Assembly (NCBI RefSeq): GCF_016802725.1
Contig: NC_052679.1
Location: forward strand, 14,315,635 to 14,379,634
DNA length: 64,000 bases
Reading direction: 5' to 3'
From: Solenopsis invicta
Lineage: Eukaryota; Arthropoda; Insecta; Hymenoptera; Formicidae
The notes under the pieces are model-generated. The model did no database searches and was not told where the DNA came from. It saw only the letters and a list, made by a program, of their open reading frames with translations. Both the position numbers and the translations under genes were made by a program. Positions 20,374-33,494 of this stretch are shown one piece after another (position 1 is the first letter of the stretch; each line of letters begins with the position of its first letter).

Positions 20374-20596
20374 AGCGGCGTCTACAATGGGATCGTAGAG
20401 TCGCAAGAGCGGTTATAAATTTCTGAATTTTGGTCGTAGTTGTAATCTCTCAGAGTTGATTCAATTCCAATTTCAAAGATTACCGTTACTACGACTGACT
20501 AATCACAAAAGAACGTGGTATATCTCGTACTAATAAAAATTCTTAGTAGATTTACGGCTGCTCCTTCGACTCTACGACCCCATTGTAGACGCCGCT
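20374..20596. mobile_element. MITE, 223 bp, long terminal inverted repeats
   Basis: AGCGGCGTCTACAATGGGAT at the left is matched by the inverted ACCCCATTGTAGACGCCGCT at the right. The pairing continues through CGTAGAGTCG and a degenerate TTA(C/T)AAATT segment, about 50 bp in all. TAC flanks both sides (20371-20373, 20597-20599), so a 3-bp target duplication is likely. No coding sequence. Confidence 0.75.
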
Positions 20597-20751
20597 TACT
20601 TGATGACAACTCGTTACGACTTGCATTATATCTCCCTTCTGTCCTATCCTGTATGCGTGCGCAGCGTGTTACGCAAAGACTTCATTTACATCTTATTTAA
20701 AACATAGATATAAGATGTCTAGACTGAACAATGCTTGGGTTTTTGATAGAC

Positions 20752-21209
20752 AGACGGACTGTGTCTATGACCGTGTGTTCTCTCTTGTTCGCGCATGCGT
20801 ACAAAGCATACAGTGTTTGTGAGATGGAGTTGAAAGAGAAACGAGCAATAGAAACTAGAGTAACACATAATAATAAATACCTGAACACTTTGATACGTGT
20901 ATCAAGTATTATTTCAATATCCAAATGCTTAATATTCTTTTTCAATTCTCTCTCACAGCACTGTACGCTTTGTATGCATGCGCAAAGGAAGAGAGAATGC
21001 ACCGTCACAGACTAGAGCTCTATATTATAAAAGTGGCGCAATTCTTTTATCTTTTAGCGATGCCTACTAATGGACCTAATAATCTCTTATCAAATGAGCA
21101 TTCAATAATTTTAGTTTCCATACTTTTCAGTCAATCAGGATTAGGTCCAACAGGTCAGCGTTTGCGCTACTTTTATAATATATAGCTCTATCACAGACAC
21201 AGTCCGTCT
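20752..21209. mobile_element. MITE, outer element of a nested pair
   Basis: AGACGGACTGTGTCT (20752-20766) is inverted at AGACACAGTCCGTCT (21195-21209). Longer inverted similarity inside (around TCTCTCTTGTTCGCGCATGC and GCATGCGCAAAGGAAGAGAG) shows a foldback of about 100-bp arms. The right arm is split by the element at 21015-21188. Confidence 0.7.
21015..21188. mobile_element. MITE nested inside another MITE
   Basis: GAGCTCTATATTATAAAAGT at the left and its near-perfect inverse ending ATATATAGCTC at the right delimit 174 bp, with TA on both sides (21013-21014, 21189-21190). The TA target suggests a Tc1/mariner-type origin. It lies within the right arm of the MITE at 20752-21209 and is therefore younger. 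Confidence 0.7.
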
Positions 21210-21458
21210 TTTTTTTACCTGAGCATTACTCTTTGGCAGCTTAGTCTAGAGATCCTATGTCTATGATTTAAACACTATATTGCTATGTCATGCGATATCT
21301 TACTTGCCTTGAAAAGATTGGCTTTCAACAAACTCACTCTACATTTTTTAACGAAAATAAACTCGTACAAACAATAACGATTACAATATAAATACATATA
21401 AAAAAAATACATATAAAAAATTATACACAAACAAAATTTTTTTAATCCTTTAAAGGTA

Positions 21459-22728
21459 CTACATGGGCTGAAAAGTTCCGGAATTTTTAATAAAAACAAG
21501 CGTTTTTCGGCAAAATTATATTTATTTCTTAACAGTTGCCTTCGAGTGTGATACACGTGGTATCGTGATTTTTGAACATTTCGATGCCCTTTCTATAGTA
21601 CGAAACGTCTAAGCCTTCAAAATACGCCTCAGTTTCCGCGATGACTTCTTCATTCAATGTGAATCTCTTTCTCTGGAACCACTGTTTGAGAACAGATAAT
21701 AGTCGCTGGGAACCAAGTCTGAAGAATACGGCGGGTGAGCAACCAATTCAAATCGTAATTGGTCCAATTTGGCCATTGCTTTCAAGGACGTGTGTGACGA
21801 TGCGTTATCGTGATGGTACAGAACTTTTTTCTTTGCCATATGGGGCCGTTTTTTCTTTATTCCGTTGTTCAGTTTGTCCAATAACGCTGCATAATACTCT
21901 CCCGTAACTGTTCTTTCCTTCTGCAGGTAATCGATGAAGATTATGCTTTGCACATCTCAAAAAACGGAGACCAAAATCTTCCCAGCCGAGCGTTGGTCTT
22001 TTGGCCGCTATGGTCGGCTTTCGTGGCTTTTCAGCCACTCTGCAGACTGCCTATTGGACTCAGGCGTATGGTAATGGATCCACGTTTCATCCATCGTCAC
22101 AAAACGTCGAACAAAGTCAGCTTGATTACGCTGCAACAACACCAAACCGGCCGTTGAATCATCAACGCACTGCTGTTTTTGGTCGACGGTCAGTAAACGC
22201 GGCACCCATCGCGCAGGTAGCTTTTTCATATTCATTGTGTAAAATGTATCCCACTCGTTTTTTTGAGATGTCAATGGCCTCAGCTAACTCGCGCAACATC
22301 ACTTTACAATCACTCAAAACGATTCGATGTACTTGCTTTACGATTTCTGGATTCGTAGCCTCTTTTGGTCTTCCAGAGCGAGGTGCGTCTTTGGTGCTTG
22401 TACGACCCATTTTAAATTCACTAAACCATCAATAAACTGTTGTTCTCAAAAGAGCGTGGAATAACATTTCTTCAACCATTTCATTGATTATTCAGGAGTT
22501 TTTTTTATCAAAAAACAATATTTGATCAATATGCGATATTCCTGTTTTTCCATTTTTTTTACGAAGGCAAAGGTAGCGACATTTAAACGACTGTAGTTTG
22601 TAAACAAATGAACAAAATGTCATGAAACTTCACACATAACCTAGTGACAGATGAACCTCTCGAAATAAATCATGTTAATTTTCTAGTAGCGCCTACTGAA
22701 AAATCCCGGGACTTTTCAGCCCGTGTAG
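21459..22728 (-). mobile_element. Mariner-family transposon, 1270 bp
   Basis: Ends CTACATGGGCTGAAAAGT and ACTTTTCAGCCCGTGTAG form inverted repeats of about 26 bp with two or three mismatches. TA flanks both ends (21457-21458 and 22729-22730), the mariner target site. Length and internal transposase remnant fit a nearly full-length mariner. Confidence 0.9.
21529..22490 (-). pseudogene. Mariner transposase, broken
   Basis: Minus-strand frames give the DNA-binding part ('RSGRPKEATNPEIVKQVHR'), the first catalytic region ('TMDETWIHYHTPES'), the second ('HDNASSHTS') and 'YSSDLVPSDYYLF', which fits the D,D34D transposase pattern, then a C-terminus ending GNC at 21532. The pieces lie in at least three frames, and an in-frame stop interrupts the N-terminal helix-turn-helix region near 22435. 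The enzyme would have cut and rejoined DNA at the terminal repeats; this copy is inactive. Confidence 0.9.
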
Positions 22729-22984
22729 TAATATACAAATCATTTGACTGAATCGCTGTATTAATCCTAATAGAGTTTTTAACTTGACTTTTCTAACTAG
22801 ATCATTAGATCTTTCAAACATTTTAGTGAATAACTAGTCCTAGTCACCACTGTAGGCACGTTATCATCACGTATTAACACTAGAGCACCGATCTTGAAGT
22901 AAAATTTGATTGCATTTCTTTTATTTGTACCTAGAATTGCGTAAAATATTTTCTAATCAGTGTTTTTAAAATCCCTGAACTAAA

Positions 22985-25900
22985 CAAGATAATAATTGAA
23001 AACGCGATTCAATGGAATGTCCTCAAGGTCAGGCTCTGGTATCGCTATCAACATGCTCCTATTATAAAGTGTTTAAGCATTATCGCATTTAAATCTAATG
23101 GGTCCGTAGATACAATTAGCACCGCGTTTAATATAGCCTCTATTTACGCTAAAATAATAGTCAATTCTTCAAATGTTAAGCTAGTTTAGTGACTGCCTTT
23201 AAATACGATTTTGCAGCCTTTACAGTAGATTTTCACAATCCTCCTTGCGGTAAGTATAGTAGAATAAATGTCTAATAGCTGTTCGGAATTTTAATACTTT
23301 ATCCTTTACTTGCTCGACCTACAAAAACTTAGTTTATTTTATTCGGTTTTTACTCCGACAAAATTCTTTTTGTTATCTAAATAAATATAACAGCTCTTAT
23401 CGCATCGTGCTATAAATCACTCCAACATGTTAATAAATACAGACGTTGATAACTCGAAAATAACTTTAAGGTTTTAGTAATCAAAAATATTGCTAAATAA
23501 GTCTTTCCTGTTTTATTACGCTAAAGGAAAAGCTTAATAATAAAAGGATCCGCATAATCCTATCTGTGCAAACGGATGCCTCAAATTTATGTGTAGCGAG
23601 TAAATTATCTATAATCAAGTTTAAACTTGTTAGCGTCTTTCAAACACACAAGATACATTTGCGCAAGGTACGACAAATTTCCCTTCGCGCAGATACTAAG
23701 TATCACAAATGATAGCACTTAAAGTATTGAGTCCTTGTGTAAATACTTGTAGTGCATTTCTCTAATTAGCAATGTGGAAAATGGATAATTAGAGGGAAAG
23801 ATAATCAAAAATCGCTGATCATAGACTAAATCTGCATTCTTCATTCGGCCGCCTACTCGTAAAATTTCTTTCTTGTCCAAAAAGAAATTCGATGATAAGA
23901 TATTACGAGAGATTCTTCCTTTCTGCTCCTTGCTTAGTCCTTCAATCTCTTGAGAAAACGCTTGACGTTGGGCCATTCTTACCAGAGTCATGTTAACTCT
24001 TCTCAGATCTGCTTGCAAAGATCTAATACACTTTTACATTTTTACTACCGATACATCTTTACGACAGTTTCCAATAAATTTGTAGCAATCACTCGTTACA
24101 ATTGGGCAACGACAAAAATTTTTCAAACAAATTGCAATCTTGCTATAATTAGCAACCAAAATGCGTCCCCTTGATTCTGCTTCAGTCTCTCGGAATAATT
24201 TCATTCAGCAACTCATCTAAGCTTGCTCTTAGCCAGTGAGATCATGACCACCACATTTCAGAGTTTGACAATTTCCGAGGATCTATGCCCCATAAAAGAA
24301 TATCCGCAGGTGTTACCACTTATCTTGCTGTATCAGATTGTATTTCTGCTACTCTGTTAACTACGAACACCTTGTACTTGTCCGGTTCGCCTCGAATCCA
24401 ATGAATGACAATGTTCGAAACACTCCAATAGATGTATTTTTGGAGGAAAAGAGAACCTTTTTTATCTTAAACGCAAGCAACACCGTACTACACAACTCTA
24501 GTGTAGAGATCGAGAAAATCTTTAACAAAACTATGTGTGATTTAGACGTAATTTGGAGGTTTTGTTTTCTTGCACATCTGACAATCACAAATAAATGCAA
24601 GTTTCATAAACAAATTGTTAAGCATTGCAAAATCCATTCGATCCAGATTGCTGCTCTTGATACCACTTATCGCAGTATCCTTACCTCCTTTATACCTTCA
24701 AGTTTTTCTTTATATGAATTCCATTAGCAAATCAGGCGGTATTTTGTCCCAGGTCACACTCAGTTTCTATAAGTTTTTTATAAATAATTTAGCTCTTATC
24801 ACTATAGATCCGATGAGGCTCCAAGGATCATAGATTTACACTATAACAAACAAGATGTTCTTTTCTATTCTACCGTTATAGACATCATCACTTTAAATTT
24901 GAAGATATCTTAACGTTAATTCTAACAAATTCCTAGGATTTTGACTTCTTCTTTAGAGGTAAGCGAAACTTCTATCTTACCTTTTATTAAGAAATTTGAT
25001 ACGTTGAATTCCACTTTTGAAACCGTGGCTAGAATTTGTGTCACATTCTTTAGTAGCTGATACAAATGCGAAATAGAACCACTTTCGCTTATCAAATCAT
25101 CCAAAGAGAAATTGTTGTAAATTTCTGCAGCCGCTTCCGATTAAAATTTGTCGTTCTTGATGGCAAATTGTTTGATACATCTTTGCGTAAGGTAAGGAGC
25201 AGATGCTGTTCTATACTGTTATAAGCTCGTACTTACGGATTGACTCGTCTACGTTTTCTCCAGGTCCAAATAACTCTCTATAATGCTTTATCCTTTTTCA
25301 CGACTTAAATTTGGCGAAACATTTTTTATGTCAACCGTTATAACGTAGTTGCCGAAACCTTAATAAAATTTCTATAAGTGCCTGGTGTAATTTCGATCTG
25401 GTCTTCAATAGATCGTTTAGCGACTTTTCCAATAAAGAAATAAAATTTAGCAAGAGGCGTCAAAAACTACTCTAAGTTTAGTCGTTAAGTTATCGTCTCT
25501 TGTGACCTCATGATGTAGTGAATAGTTTACGATCTCTGGATTGTTATTATCTTCGGGATTAACTCCATGTGTCCCATACATTCCTATTCTTGCATGAACT
25601 CACTAACGAAGTACCGGATCGTTTGCAAATTTACGTTTGATTGATTAAATTGATTTTTACTGCATTGTACTCCGAAGCTCCCAACGTGGAGTTTGCCTTT
25701 GAAAGATAGAGCTAGCACAAATCTTCCGTGTTTCGCCTCAATACGTAGTTGTCTTGATATGTTTTTCAGATGCTTCTTCCTTGGAAGTTAATTTTCCTTC
25801 AAACTCACATTGTTCGATTTCTCAGAATCTCTGTAATTGCTCATTTAGATATTTGTTTGATACTACGCAGTAAATTTTAGTAGAAAAGTGTCCAGTAAGT

Positions 25901-28710
25901 GTAAGTTTTCTGCCTAACTTCCATCCGAATTTTGTATTCTGAAACACTGATTGCTCGTCGCCAAGTTGAATTCTTCCTTGCTGTAGAATGCTCCAGAAGT
26001 CCAATATTCCGAGTAGCATGTCCATCCTTTGCGATAAGTTAAACGTCGGATTAGATAATTAGGAGAAAGAAACGGTTTCGGGAATTTGCAATTGGGATAA
26101 TTTAATTCGGTATTCCGATATTTTACTAATGATTTGAATAATTACCGTAAAATTTAAGATATTTAAGGTAATTTAAGGTAAGGATTCTGAGGTTTTGTTA
26201 GTTTTTTATTTTATAGTCGCCGTTACTATCTCATTCGTTGATGTCGTATTACAGCGATATTCGGTAATTTTATCTGCTATCCTTTCCGTTTTTAAGCCTA
26301 ATTTCTTAAATAAATCTTATGTGACAAAGTTAAGAGTAGCAGCATTATCTAGTAACGCCCAACTTCCCATATTTATTAACGTTATGTACGCACGCAGTTG
26401 ATAAAAGAATTTCCGGATTTATATCCCAAGAAGCGCATAAAACTTGCAATGGAATTTGTCTTGTCTGATTTAGATTCAACTCTTTCGTTTGTGTTATCAT
26501 TATTATTATAATACAATAAAAAGTGATGTTTTTTACCACATTATTTAGACTAGATTTACAATCTCGCACCAAATGATTTGTGTTTAAATCATTCAAATAA
26601 AAATTAAACGAGAACGCTTTTAACAGTCATAGCTAGATCTTAGTGCTTATATTTATTCGTGTGATTTTATATACTTCTTCAAATTCACCATACTGCGCAC
26701 CAAATTACTTTTTCGGTCACAGCTGTAAGTTGAATAAGAATTAGTAATATCACATTTATTAAATCAAAATCAATTTAATAATAAATAATGCTAACTTGCA
26801 TCTAAATATTAGAACTCTTTTCCTCTTAAAAAAACTATAAAAAATTTGCAGCAAAAAATAACATCTCAGCCAGAATTCAAACCTGGGACTTCTCAAATCT
26901 CCATTAAGATTTAGCTACAACCGTTGAAGGCGTTTTCGTTTAATTTGTGTTTCTACATTATCGGTCAAATATTTGTCTAATTTAAACAAAGTTTAAGTTT
27001 ACGAGCTTCAGCTATTCTATTTTGATTAAATAGATAAATTTTTTAACGAATTACAATGATAAATCTTGTGCTCTTTCTTACACATACAGTCAGTCAAGTA
27101 AAAGCGTGGCAGAGATAATTTATAAAAAAATTTATTTAAAACAATTTTTAAATGCATATATGCATTGTACTTGAAGAGAACAAAGATGCAATTACGTTAA
27201 TAATGCGTCTAGTCACCACCGGCGTCGATAATTGCCTGGCATCTCCAAGGCATGCTTTTGACCAAATTGACGACATAAGACTTCCATATACGACGAATTT
27301 CGCAAAATAACTACTTCAAAGTGTACGTGCGTTTTCCACACAGCTTATGCTTAATATATGCCCACACATCTTAGATAGGATTTGCATCGGGCGACTGCGA
27401 TAAGCAACCCAATGTAACGATACCAAATTGCTTCTTTCACTCAGTACAAAGCTTGCTACGTCGTTTGGCACTGTTGTCTTCGTGCAGAATCCAATCCTCA
27501 CTTTTGTCGATAAACCAACGTTTGGCAACAAGGCTTTTTTGTAGATTTTCAGTATTTTCTTGGCATTTAGGTTGTAGGTGAACAGGTGCAAGGTGCCCCT
27601 GCTCTGAGATGCAGCTCCAAGATGCACCTTTACTCTGTGTTTAACGGTCCGTTGGACAAGTTTATTGGTGGAAGTTGACCAGGCTCTCGTGAGAATACAA
27701 CGTGCCCATATAGAACATTCGTCGGTAAAAATTACGTTGCTTCATTTTCTGACCTTTCAGGTAGATGCAAAGGAACACAGTCTTGTAGCGCGACGCGTAT
27801 TTGGCACTCAGGGCACTTAACGTGTTTCTCTTCTAAAAGATCAATGACAATTCAATCTTTGTTGATAATGCATGAAGGACAAAGTTTTCCTCTATTAATT
27901 CACGAAAGAATTAGGACGATATCTTTTACTGATTGTGAATGGCCTGCCACGGTCTTACTTGACTGACTGTAGGATAATTTAGCTTAGATTGATTTATGGT
28001 ATAAGTTAAGTATTTATTTTTCTTATTGGATTTCTCGCTATTTTTTGTTATGCTACCTAACGCGCTAACACTTTCTTTAACATGCTACACTTGTTTTCTA
28101 AAAACGCAATAAGTTCTTGGTTTTATACTCTTTCTTATAAATAGTTTTTTCTTCCCATGTACACGCTATGACAGGATTTAAGTGAGTAAGAATCCACTGA
28201 ATAATTAACGGACACTATGTTTTTGTTGCATACTTAATCGCCTTCAAGGCTTTCAAATGTTGTTTTAGGCAATCAGTTATATTACGCAATTTGCTACTAG
28301 ATTCTTTCTTGATTTGTTTCAGATTAAATATTGCACATGCATAATGCCTAGTTACCAGGCAAAAGTTATCAATAACAACTTTTCAATAAGTTAATTACTT
28401 TAGAACAATTAGTTTTGTTTATTTCAAAAGATTCAATTATCTTTTCTAAACTTGCATTTAATGTGGATTGTAGATAAATTTATGCACATTTAATAAGTTA
28501 TAATTTTGGTTTAATAAAGCTGAGAATGTACTGTAAAACACCAGCCATTGCTCGTATGTCCCGTCAAAAGCAGAAAAACTCATTACAGATAACCTAACTG
28601 ACATACCTGCCGCATTCTTGTTAACTATAAACATGTTTTCTACTTTTACATTGATTTGCAAATCTGAATTTTTCTCTGAGATAAACCGCGTCCTGAGTCT
28701 GCGCACGCAA
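22985..28710 (-). pseudogene. Degenerate BEL/Pao retrotransposon, gag to integrase
   Basis: On the minus strand, gag lies at 28706-28458 ('FSAFDGTYEQW', typical of BEL gag), then protease near 26030-25820 ('DMLLGILDFWSILQQG', 'FGWKLG'), RT near 25600-24920 ('LRVVFDASC', 'EVKILGI'), the pre-integrase region at 24018-23719 ('EILRVGGRMKNADLVYD'), and a trace of the C-terminal 'PEPDLEDIPLNR' near 23000. Many stops and frameshifts separate these islands, so this is a very old copy. A Tc1-like element interrupts it at 27088-27969. No LTRs could be placed; 22731-22984 shows nothing further. Confidence 0.75.
27088..27969 (-). mobile_element. Tc1-like transposon, internally deleted, 882 bp
   Basis: CAGTCAGTCAAGTAAAAGCG at the left and the inverse ending TTACTTGACTGACTG at the right are terminal inverted repeats, flanked by TA (27086-27087, 27970-27971). 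Minus-strand frames around 27627-27316 retain traces of a Tc1 DDE transposase: a 'SRGTLHLF' strand and a 'LNAKKILKIYKKALLP' helix. Frameshifts and missing ends make it nonfunctional. It interrupts the BEL/Pao remnant. Confidence 0.75.
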
Positions 28711-31018
28711 CTGTGAAATTGAAAAAAGATACCTCTAAATTTTTTTTAAAGAAATAGTTTTGCACTAGAAATAGAAGAGAGAATTCAAAATGCAAGAAAG
28801 TTGAATTAAAATCTGTTCATAAGAATATATAACGACAAAGTATTTAATAAAAGCTAATAAAATTTACGTAAAAACAGCGATAACTAAAAATTTTAAACTT
28901 GGATTATACAAAACAACAAATTTTAAATATTTCTAATACGTCAGAAATGACACGTGCGCGCATGCGAGAGCTTCTTCATTCCTTTTTTACGACCTCCTTT
29001 CGGTTAAACAGTACATTACTTAAAAAATATCTAAGTCTTATAAATATCTAAAAATATTTTATCTTAAAATGTCTTTTAGATTTCTGAAAAATATCTTGAA
29101 GACATCTTCACTGATGTCTGAAATAATATCTCTAAATATTGCGTAAGATCTTTTAGATCGTTAAAAGACGCTTTTCAAAACTTTTCGAAAATTGCCAGAA
29201 ATTTCAAGATATAACAAGACATCTTTTAAAAGAAGAATAATTACACAAGACAACAAAAAAATTTTTTAGAAATAAACTCAGACTAGAGTTTTTTTATAAA
29301 TTTTAGGTCACTAAATCCGAATTCATACATCGTTTTTTTTTATCACATCCAGTTTTTATATACAATTGAGAACAATTATGAAATTATGAAAACTGAAAAA
29401 AACATTTGAGGAAAAAGCAAAAGTAAACATAACATTAAAATGTGGTCGCAGAACTGATTTAAATATATTTTGGTAAATTAAATGAAGTCTAAGAAGTAAA
29501 AAAATTTTATTTGATTAATGTTAGGAATTATAGTACATAAAACGAATCAATATAAAGTATCACCATTGTACAATAAACTTCAAGCGATTTGCGTCAATTA
29601 TAGAAGATCTTCTTAGAAATAGACTTTAATTGTTACTTTTGGATGATAAATTAAGTAAGTTACGCATAAAATTAAGCACAAAAAAGAATTTCAAAAAAAT
29701 TTGTAATTGTTAGACTATAATGTCTAACATTAGTAAAACAAATTTTTTTTTTAATTCTTGCACTTTATTTAACTTACCAAAATATATTTAAATTCTGCAA
29801 TTGCATTTTAATGTTACATATATTTAGTTTCTTTCAATTTCCAGATTTTTTATCATATTATCAATTACCTAAAACACCGAAACAAAATGACTTACAAATT
29901 CGGATTCAATGACCCAAAATCTATAAGTTTTTTTTTTAGAAATAAACTTAAACCAAAGTGTTCAAAAAAAAGTGCTTTGACGCTGCGTCGGTAAGAGGCA
30001 TGCTCAGCAATATGTAAACGCCTAAGGAGGCGCTTCGTTTGCCTCGACAATGGTGGGGGGTACTTCTTGGTTAGCGTCTCGTGTCTCTCTCTCCCCCCCC
30101 CCTCCCCACGTTCAAGACTATTGTCTATTTTTTTCTTACTTGCTCTCGCTCGCTGTTTCTTCCTATCTTAAGTGAATACCTTTATTCTTCTTTCTCATTT
30201 GTTTTATAAGAGATTTTGTCATCTTTGAATTATTAATTTTTTTTATTTTTATTAAAAACTTTTCTAAAAGGAACTAGTTATTTTATTTTCATAATTATTA
30301 TTAAATATTATAATAAAATCTTTCTATATCTCGTTTTCTTTGCGCTGCCTTTCCACGAAATAGTTTTTAATTTCATTCTGTTTCTTTCTAAGTAGGTTTA
30401 AATTTATTTCTAAAAAAATGTTTTGTGGTCCTATATTATCATAAAATCATAGAAAACATTTCTTGCAAAAGGTAAAGTTTACTTTGTACAAGATTTCAGT
30501 CTAAAACGATTCTTTTTTGCGATGGTTATCATATGACAAAGTTAAGAGATCTCTAATACGCCAGAGGTAACATATGTGCAAAATTGTTCATTCCTGTTTT
30601 ATGACCTTTCCTATTAAACAGTACATTCAAGATCCAATTTCTAAATGTCTGCTTTTAAATTGGAAAATAAATATCTATAAAATCATTGAAAACGTTTTTT
30701 GTGAGAGAATGTGATTTTTCTCTCGTCTAGGATTACAGTCTGAAATAATCCTTTTTTGCGATGCTTGTTAACAAAAAGGGATAACAATTTTCCTAAATAG
30801 AAGTATTTAAGTCAAGAGATACAGATGATCAAGTTAATGAGGTAAATTTTCCCTCCCAATTTTCTAAAAATTTTAAAAACTGCAAGGTATAAATGTTGTG
30901 TTGTACGTGAGTTAAGCATTAGGTCATCATACGGTACTATTCTGCATCGTATTTCAAAACTATTGTAAGTCGAGTTTTCTGTTAGTACACGTACTATAAT
31001 AAACGTAGGTGCAAGTGA

Positions 31019-31020
<2 letters not shown>
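28711..31020. other. AT-rich region with old repeats, no gene
   Basis: No coding sequence is supported. A segment of about 80 bp with TCTAATACG(T/C)CAGA, TTCATTCCTTTTTTACGACC and AAACAGTACATT occurs at 28938-29016 and again at 30548-30628. Around 30400-30780 a second pair repeats (AAAATCAT(A/T)GAAAAC and TTCTTTTTTGCGATG). C/G homopolymer and CT-rich stretches occur near 30100. This looks like fragments of one dispersed repeat family. Confidence 0.4.
29285..29938. repeat. Long inverted repeat (foldback), about 200-bp arms
   Basis: The left arm (TTTTAGGTCACTAAATCCG, ACATTAAAATG, TTTAAATATATTTTGGTAA) recurs inverted on the right (TTACCAAAATATATTTAAA, CATTTTAATGTTA, CGGATTCAATGACCCAAAA). About 260 bp separate the arms. 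TTTTTTAGAAATAAACT is found on both outer sides as a direct repeat. The arms are diverged, so the element is old. Confidence 0.6.
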
Positions 31021-31090
<70 letters not shown>

Positions 31091-31107
31091 GTGTGTGGGG
31101 GGGGGGG
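31021..31107. repeat. (TG)n microsatellite with G run
   Basis: About 38 TG units with one interruption, ending in a run of ten or so G. Any reading frame through it is an artefact. Confidence 0.97.
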
Positions 31108-31401
31108 TAAAAGTTAAAGCAAGTAAGTGTATATATAAATTGTGACAATGTTGTGCTACGTTATTGTTATTATCAAATTTTTCATAGTAGCGTACAATTT
31201 GAACAAAAAATAATGAAAGGTTACTATTTTAATAAGGTGAACAAACGATAACAAAACAAACTATACCTTGTTTGATAAGTTCGCGAATGAATGCTTGAGC
31301 ACATTACTATGCATCATAGCACGTGCAGGCTCGTCGAGTATTAGCCGAGCGCGCCGATTATCGTAACATTTCGCAATCGCAAAGCAAAAAGAACCAGCAG
31401 A

Positions 31402-32351
31402 GTGACAGCCAAAGACTCAGAAGTATCTCTCACCCTAGAAATATCAAATATAAAAATTGCTAACAAATACGATGACTGGAACATGGAATTAGACGAGCCA
31501 GAAAAGAACCGGCAGATCTTAACCTCAAAAAACGCGAACCTAAAGCTGAACGAGCAAGCAAAGGTAAAAATAGAGACTAAAGACATAGTTAATACAATAA
31601 ATAAGAAGTTAATAAAAAGAAAATCCTCATTAATCAAAGTAAAAAACGTCAAGGTATGTCCAAACCTAAATATGGCACGTAACAAAAGAAGCAACAAAGA
31701 AAACAAGGTTAGTTTGACCGAGCAGGCGGCCAATAACGCAAACAACTCTCTGATAGAAGCATTACATGAGAACAATGCACTTAGAGCAGAAATATAAAAA
31801 CTGAAGAAAATCATAGAAAACTACCAAATGGGCCAAAAGTCAACCCCAGTCATACCCCAGATAACTGTACAAAACAGATACACAGCATTAGACACTGAAA
31901 CATCTTTGCAAAGGGAAGTTGAAGAAGCAGAACAGCAAGATAAGGATTTCGTAACACTACTAAGAAGGAAAAACAGCCAAGACAACAACAGCAATAAGAA
32001 GCAAGAGAAGGTAGCGAGCAACAACACAAACAAGGACCAACACATCGCAGGTACATCTCAGGAAGGAAGCACCACGCAGCAAAAACTGCAAAAAAAAGAT
32101 AAGCCTCCCCCTATCAACATCCTATAGCAGGACCCAAAAGACACAATCAGGCTATTGAAAATAAACGGAAGAGGAATGGATAATTATTACATCAAACATA
32201 TTAATAACGGTAAACGTATGTTACAGGTAGATAGCTTAGAAATTTTTAAAAAAACCAAAGAACTATTAGTTACATGTAACACAAAATTTTATACATGTAC
32301 AGATAAAATAGAGTAACCAAAAACTTTTCTTTTAAAAAGATTGAATAATAC
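31402..32351 (+). pseudogene. LINE ORF1 (gag-like), part 1
   Basis: One frame runs from about 31402 to the LTR boundary, interrupted by three in-frame stops (31795-31797, 32125-32127, near 32313). It is lysine/glutamine-rich with a coiled-coil-like stretch ('SLIEALHENNALRAEI'), then 'KDKPPPINIL' and 'LLVTCNTKFYTCTDKIE'. The last motifs resemble the region preceding the zinc knuckles in ORF1 of Jockey-type non-LTR elements. ORF1 binds the element's RNA. The reading continues after solo LTR K1 at 37979. No reverse transcriptase is present nearby, so the copy is truncated. Confidence 0.7.
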
Positions 32352-32522
32352 TGTTACATCCAGAGGATTTCACGATTTCCCTTTTCGCATCCATTATATA
32401 AATTATGCTAAGGGATTGTCTGTAAAATTTACAATACTTATACCCGGAACTCCACGATTTCTCTTTTATAAATAACACTATCACCCGGCTATTATAAGAA
32501 AAAAAAATCAAACATTGTTCTC

Positions 32523-32524
<2 letters not shown>

Positions 32525-32568
<44 letters not shown>
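32525..32568. repeat. (TA)n microsatellite in LTR K1
   Basis: About 22 TA units replace the much shorter ATATATATATAA run found at the same place in K2 (51955-51965), showing recent expansion in K1. Confidence 0.95.
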
Positions 32569-32570
<2 letters not shown>

Positions 32571-33192
32571 GGCCACATATTACATCCGGAGCAATAAATA
32601 GAAGCAAAAAAAGGAGAAATCGTGCGACTGCAAAATTATAAACAATGATGCTTATTTAATAATTCATATGGACGAACAAAGCCTGGACTCGAAAGAGAAA
32701 AAATCTAAACGCTACTAAAGTCTGGCAACAATCAGAGATAAGATTGAGTCGCGACGCCGGACGGAAACTATAAAACTATAAAATCAAAATTTACAACCCG
32801 GCTTTGTTTGTTCGAACCTATGTTTCATCACGAACGGAAAGATGATTCATATGGAAAGCGAGTCCCAAATAAACGGACGCGGCGATATAAAAAATCGGGA
32901 CCGAACGTTCCAAGAAGAGGAACCGTAAGATAACGAATCCCTTAAGCGATTGGGTGATGCAACTGCTCGCCCCTCTTAGAGTTAAGAAAAATCGGGAGAA
33001 GATGGAAAATTAGCCAACAAGAGATCATCCGAGAATATGATTGGTAGTGAGCGTTGGTGAACTACCCAACGAATAAGCTCAAAATTTCGACAACAAGGAA
33101 TCTCCAAGGAAAGGGAAAAAGCTCAAAAAGCTTCACCCAATCAAATCCTCATCTCACCCACCAAACTAATCTCACGCCCTTTTCCTAAGCCC

Positions 33193-33200
33193 TATAAAAT
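33193..33200 (+). promoter_or_regulatory. TATA box of LTR K1
   Basis: CCTATAAAATACGCAGCTTC is identical at the corresponding site in K2 (TATA at 52602-52609) and close to CCTATAAAATGTGCAACTTC at 9315. The conserved sequence downstream marks exon 1. Confidence 0.75.
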
Positions 33201-33494
33201 ACGCAGCTTCGAACGCCTCGAGATCATACATTCAAAAAAAATTCAAAGTTCAACTCCGCACTCACATCCACGCGTTGCAAGTATCGAAGCTGTGCGCGTT
33301 AAAATCATTTTAAAACTTAGAATCTGTGTCTCAATTAAACAATCACCGAGCTTCCGAGGTCAGCCCAGAACCGACTTCAACCATAAAGCTTTCGAAGACA
33401 GAGGGACCTGACATATTTATCAATCAGAGAGTAAGTTAGTTTTAATTCAGTCACTTACCAAATTCTCCTAATTCACTGATTAATTATCGGTTAG

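Noticed and set aside
31341..31814. 157-codon minus-strand hydrophobic frame resembling a membrane protein
   Set aside because: It is the complement of the lysine-rich LINE ORF1 on the plus strand.
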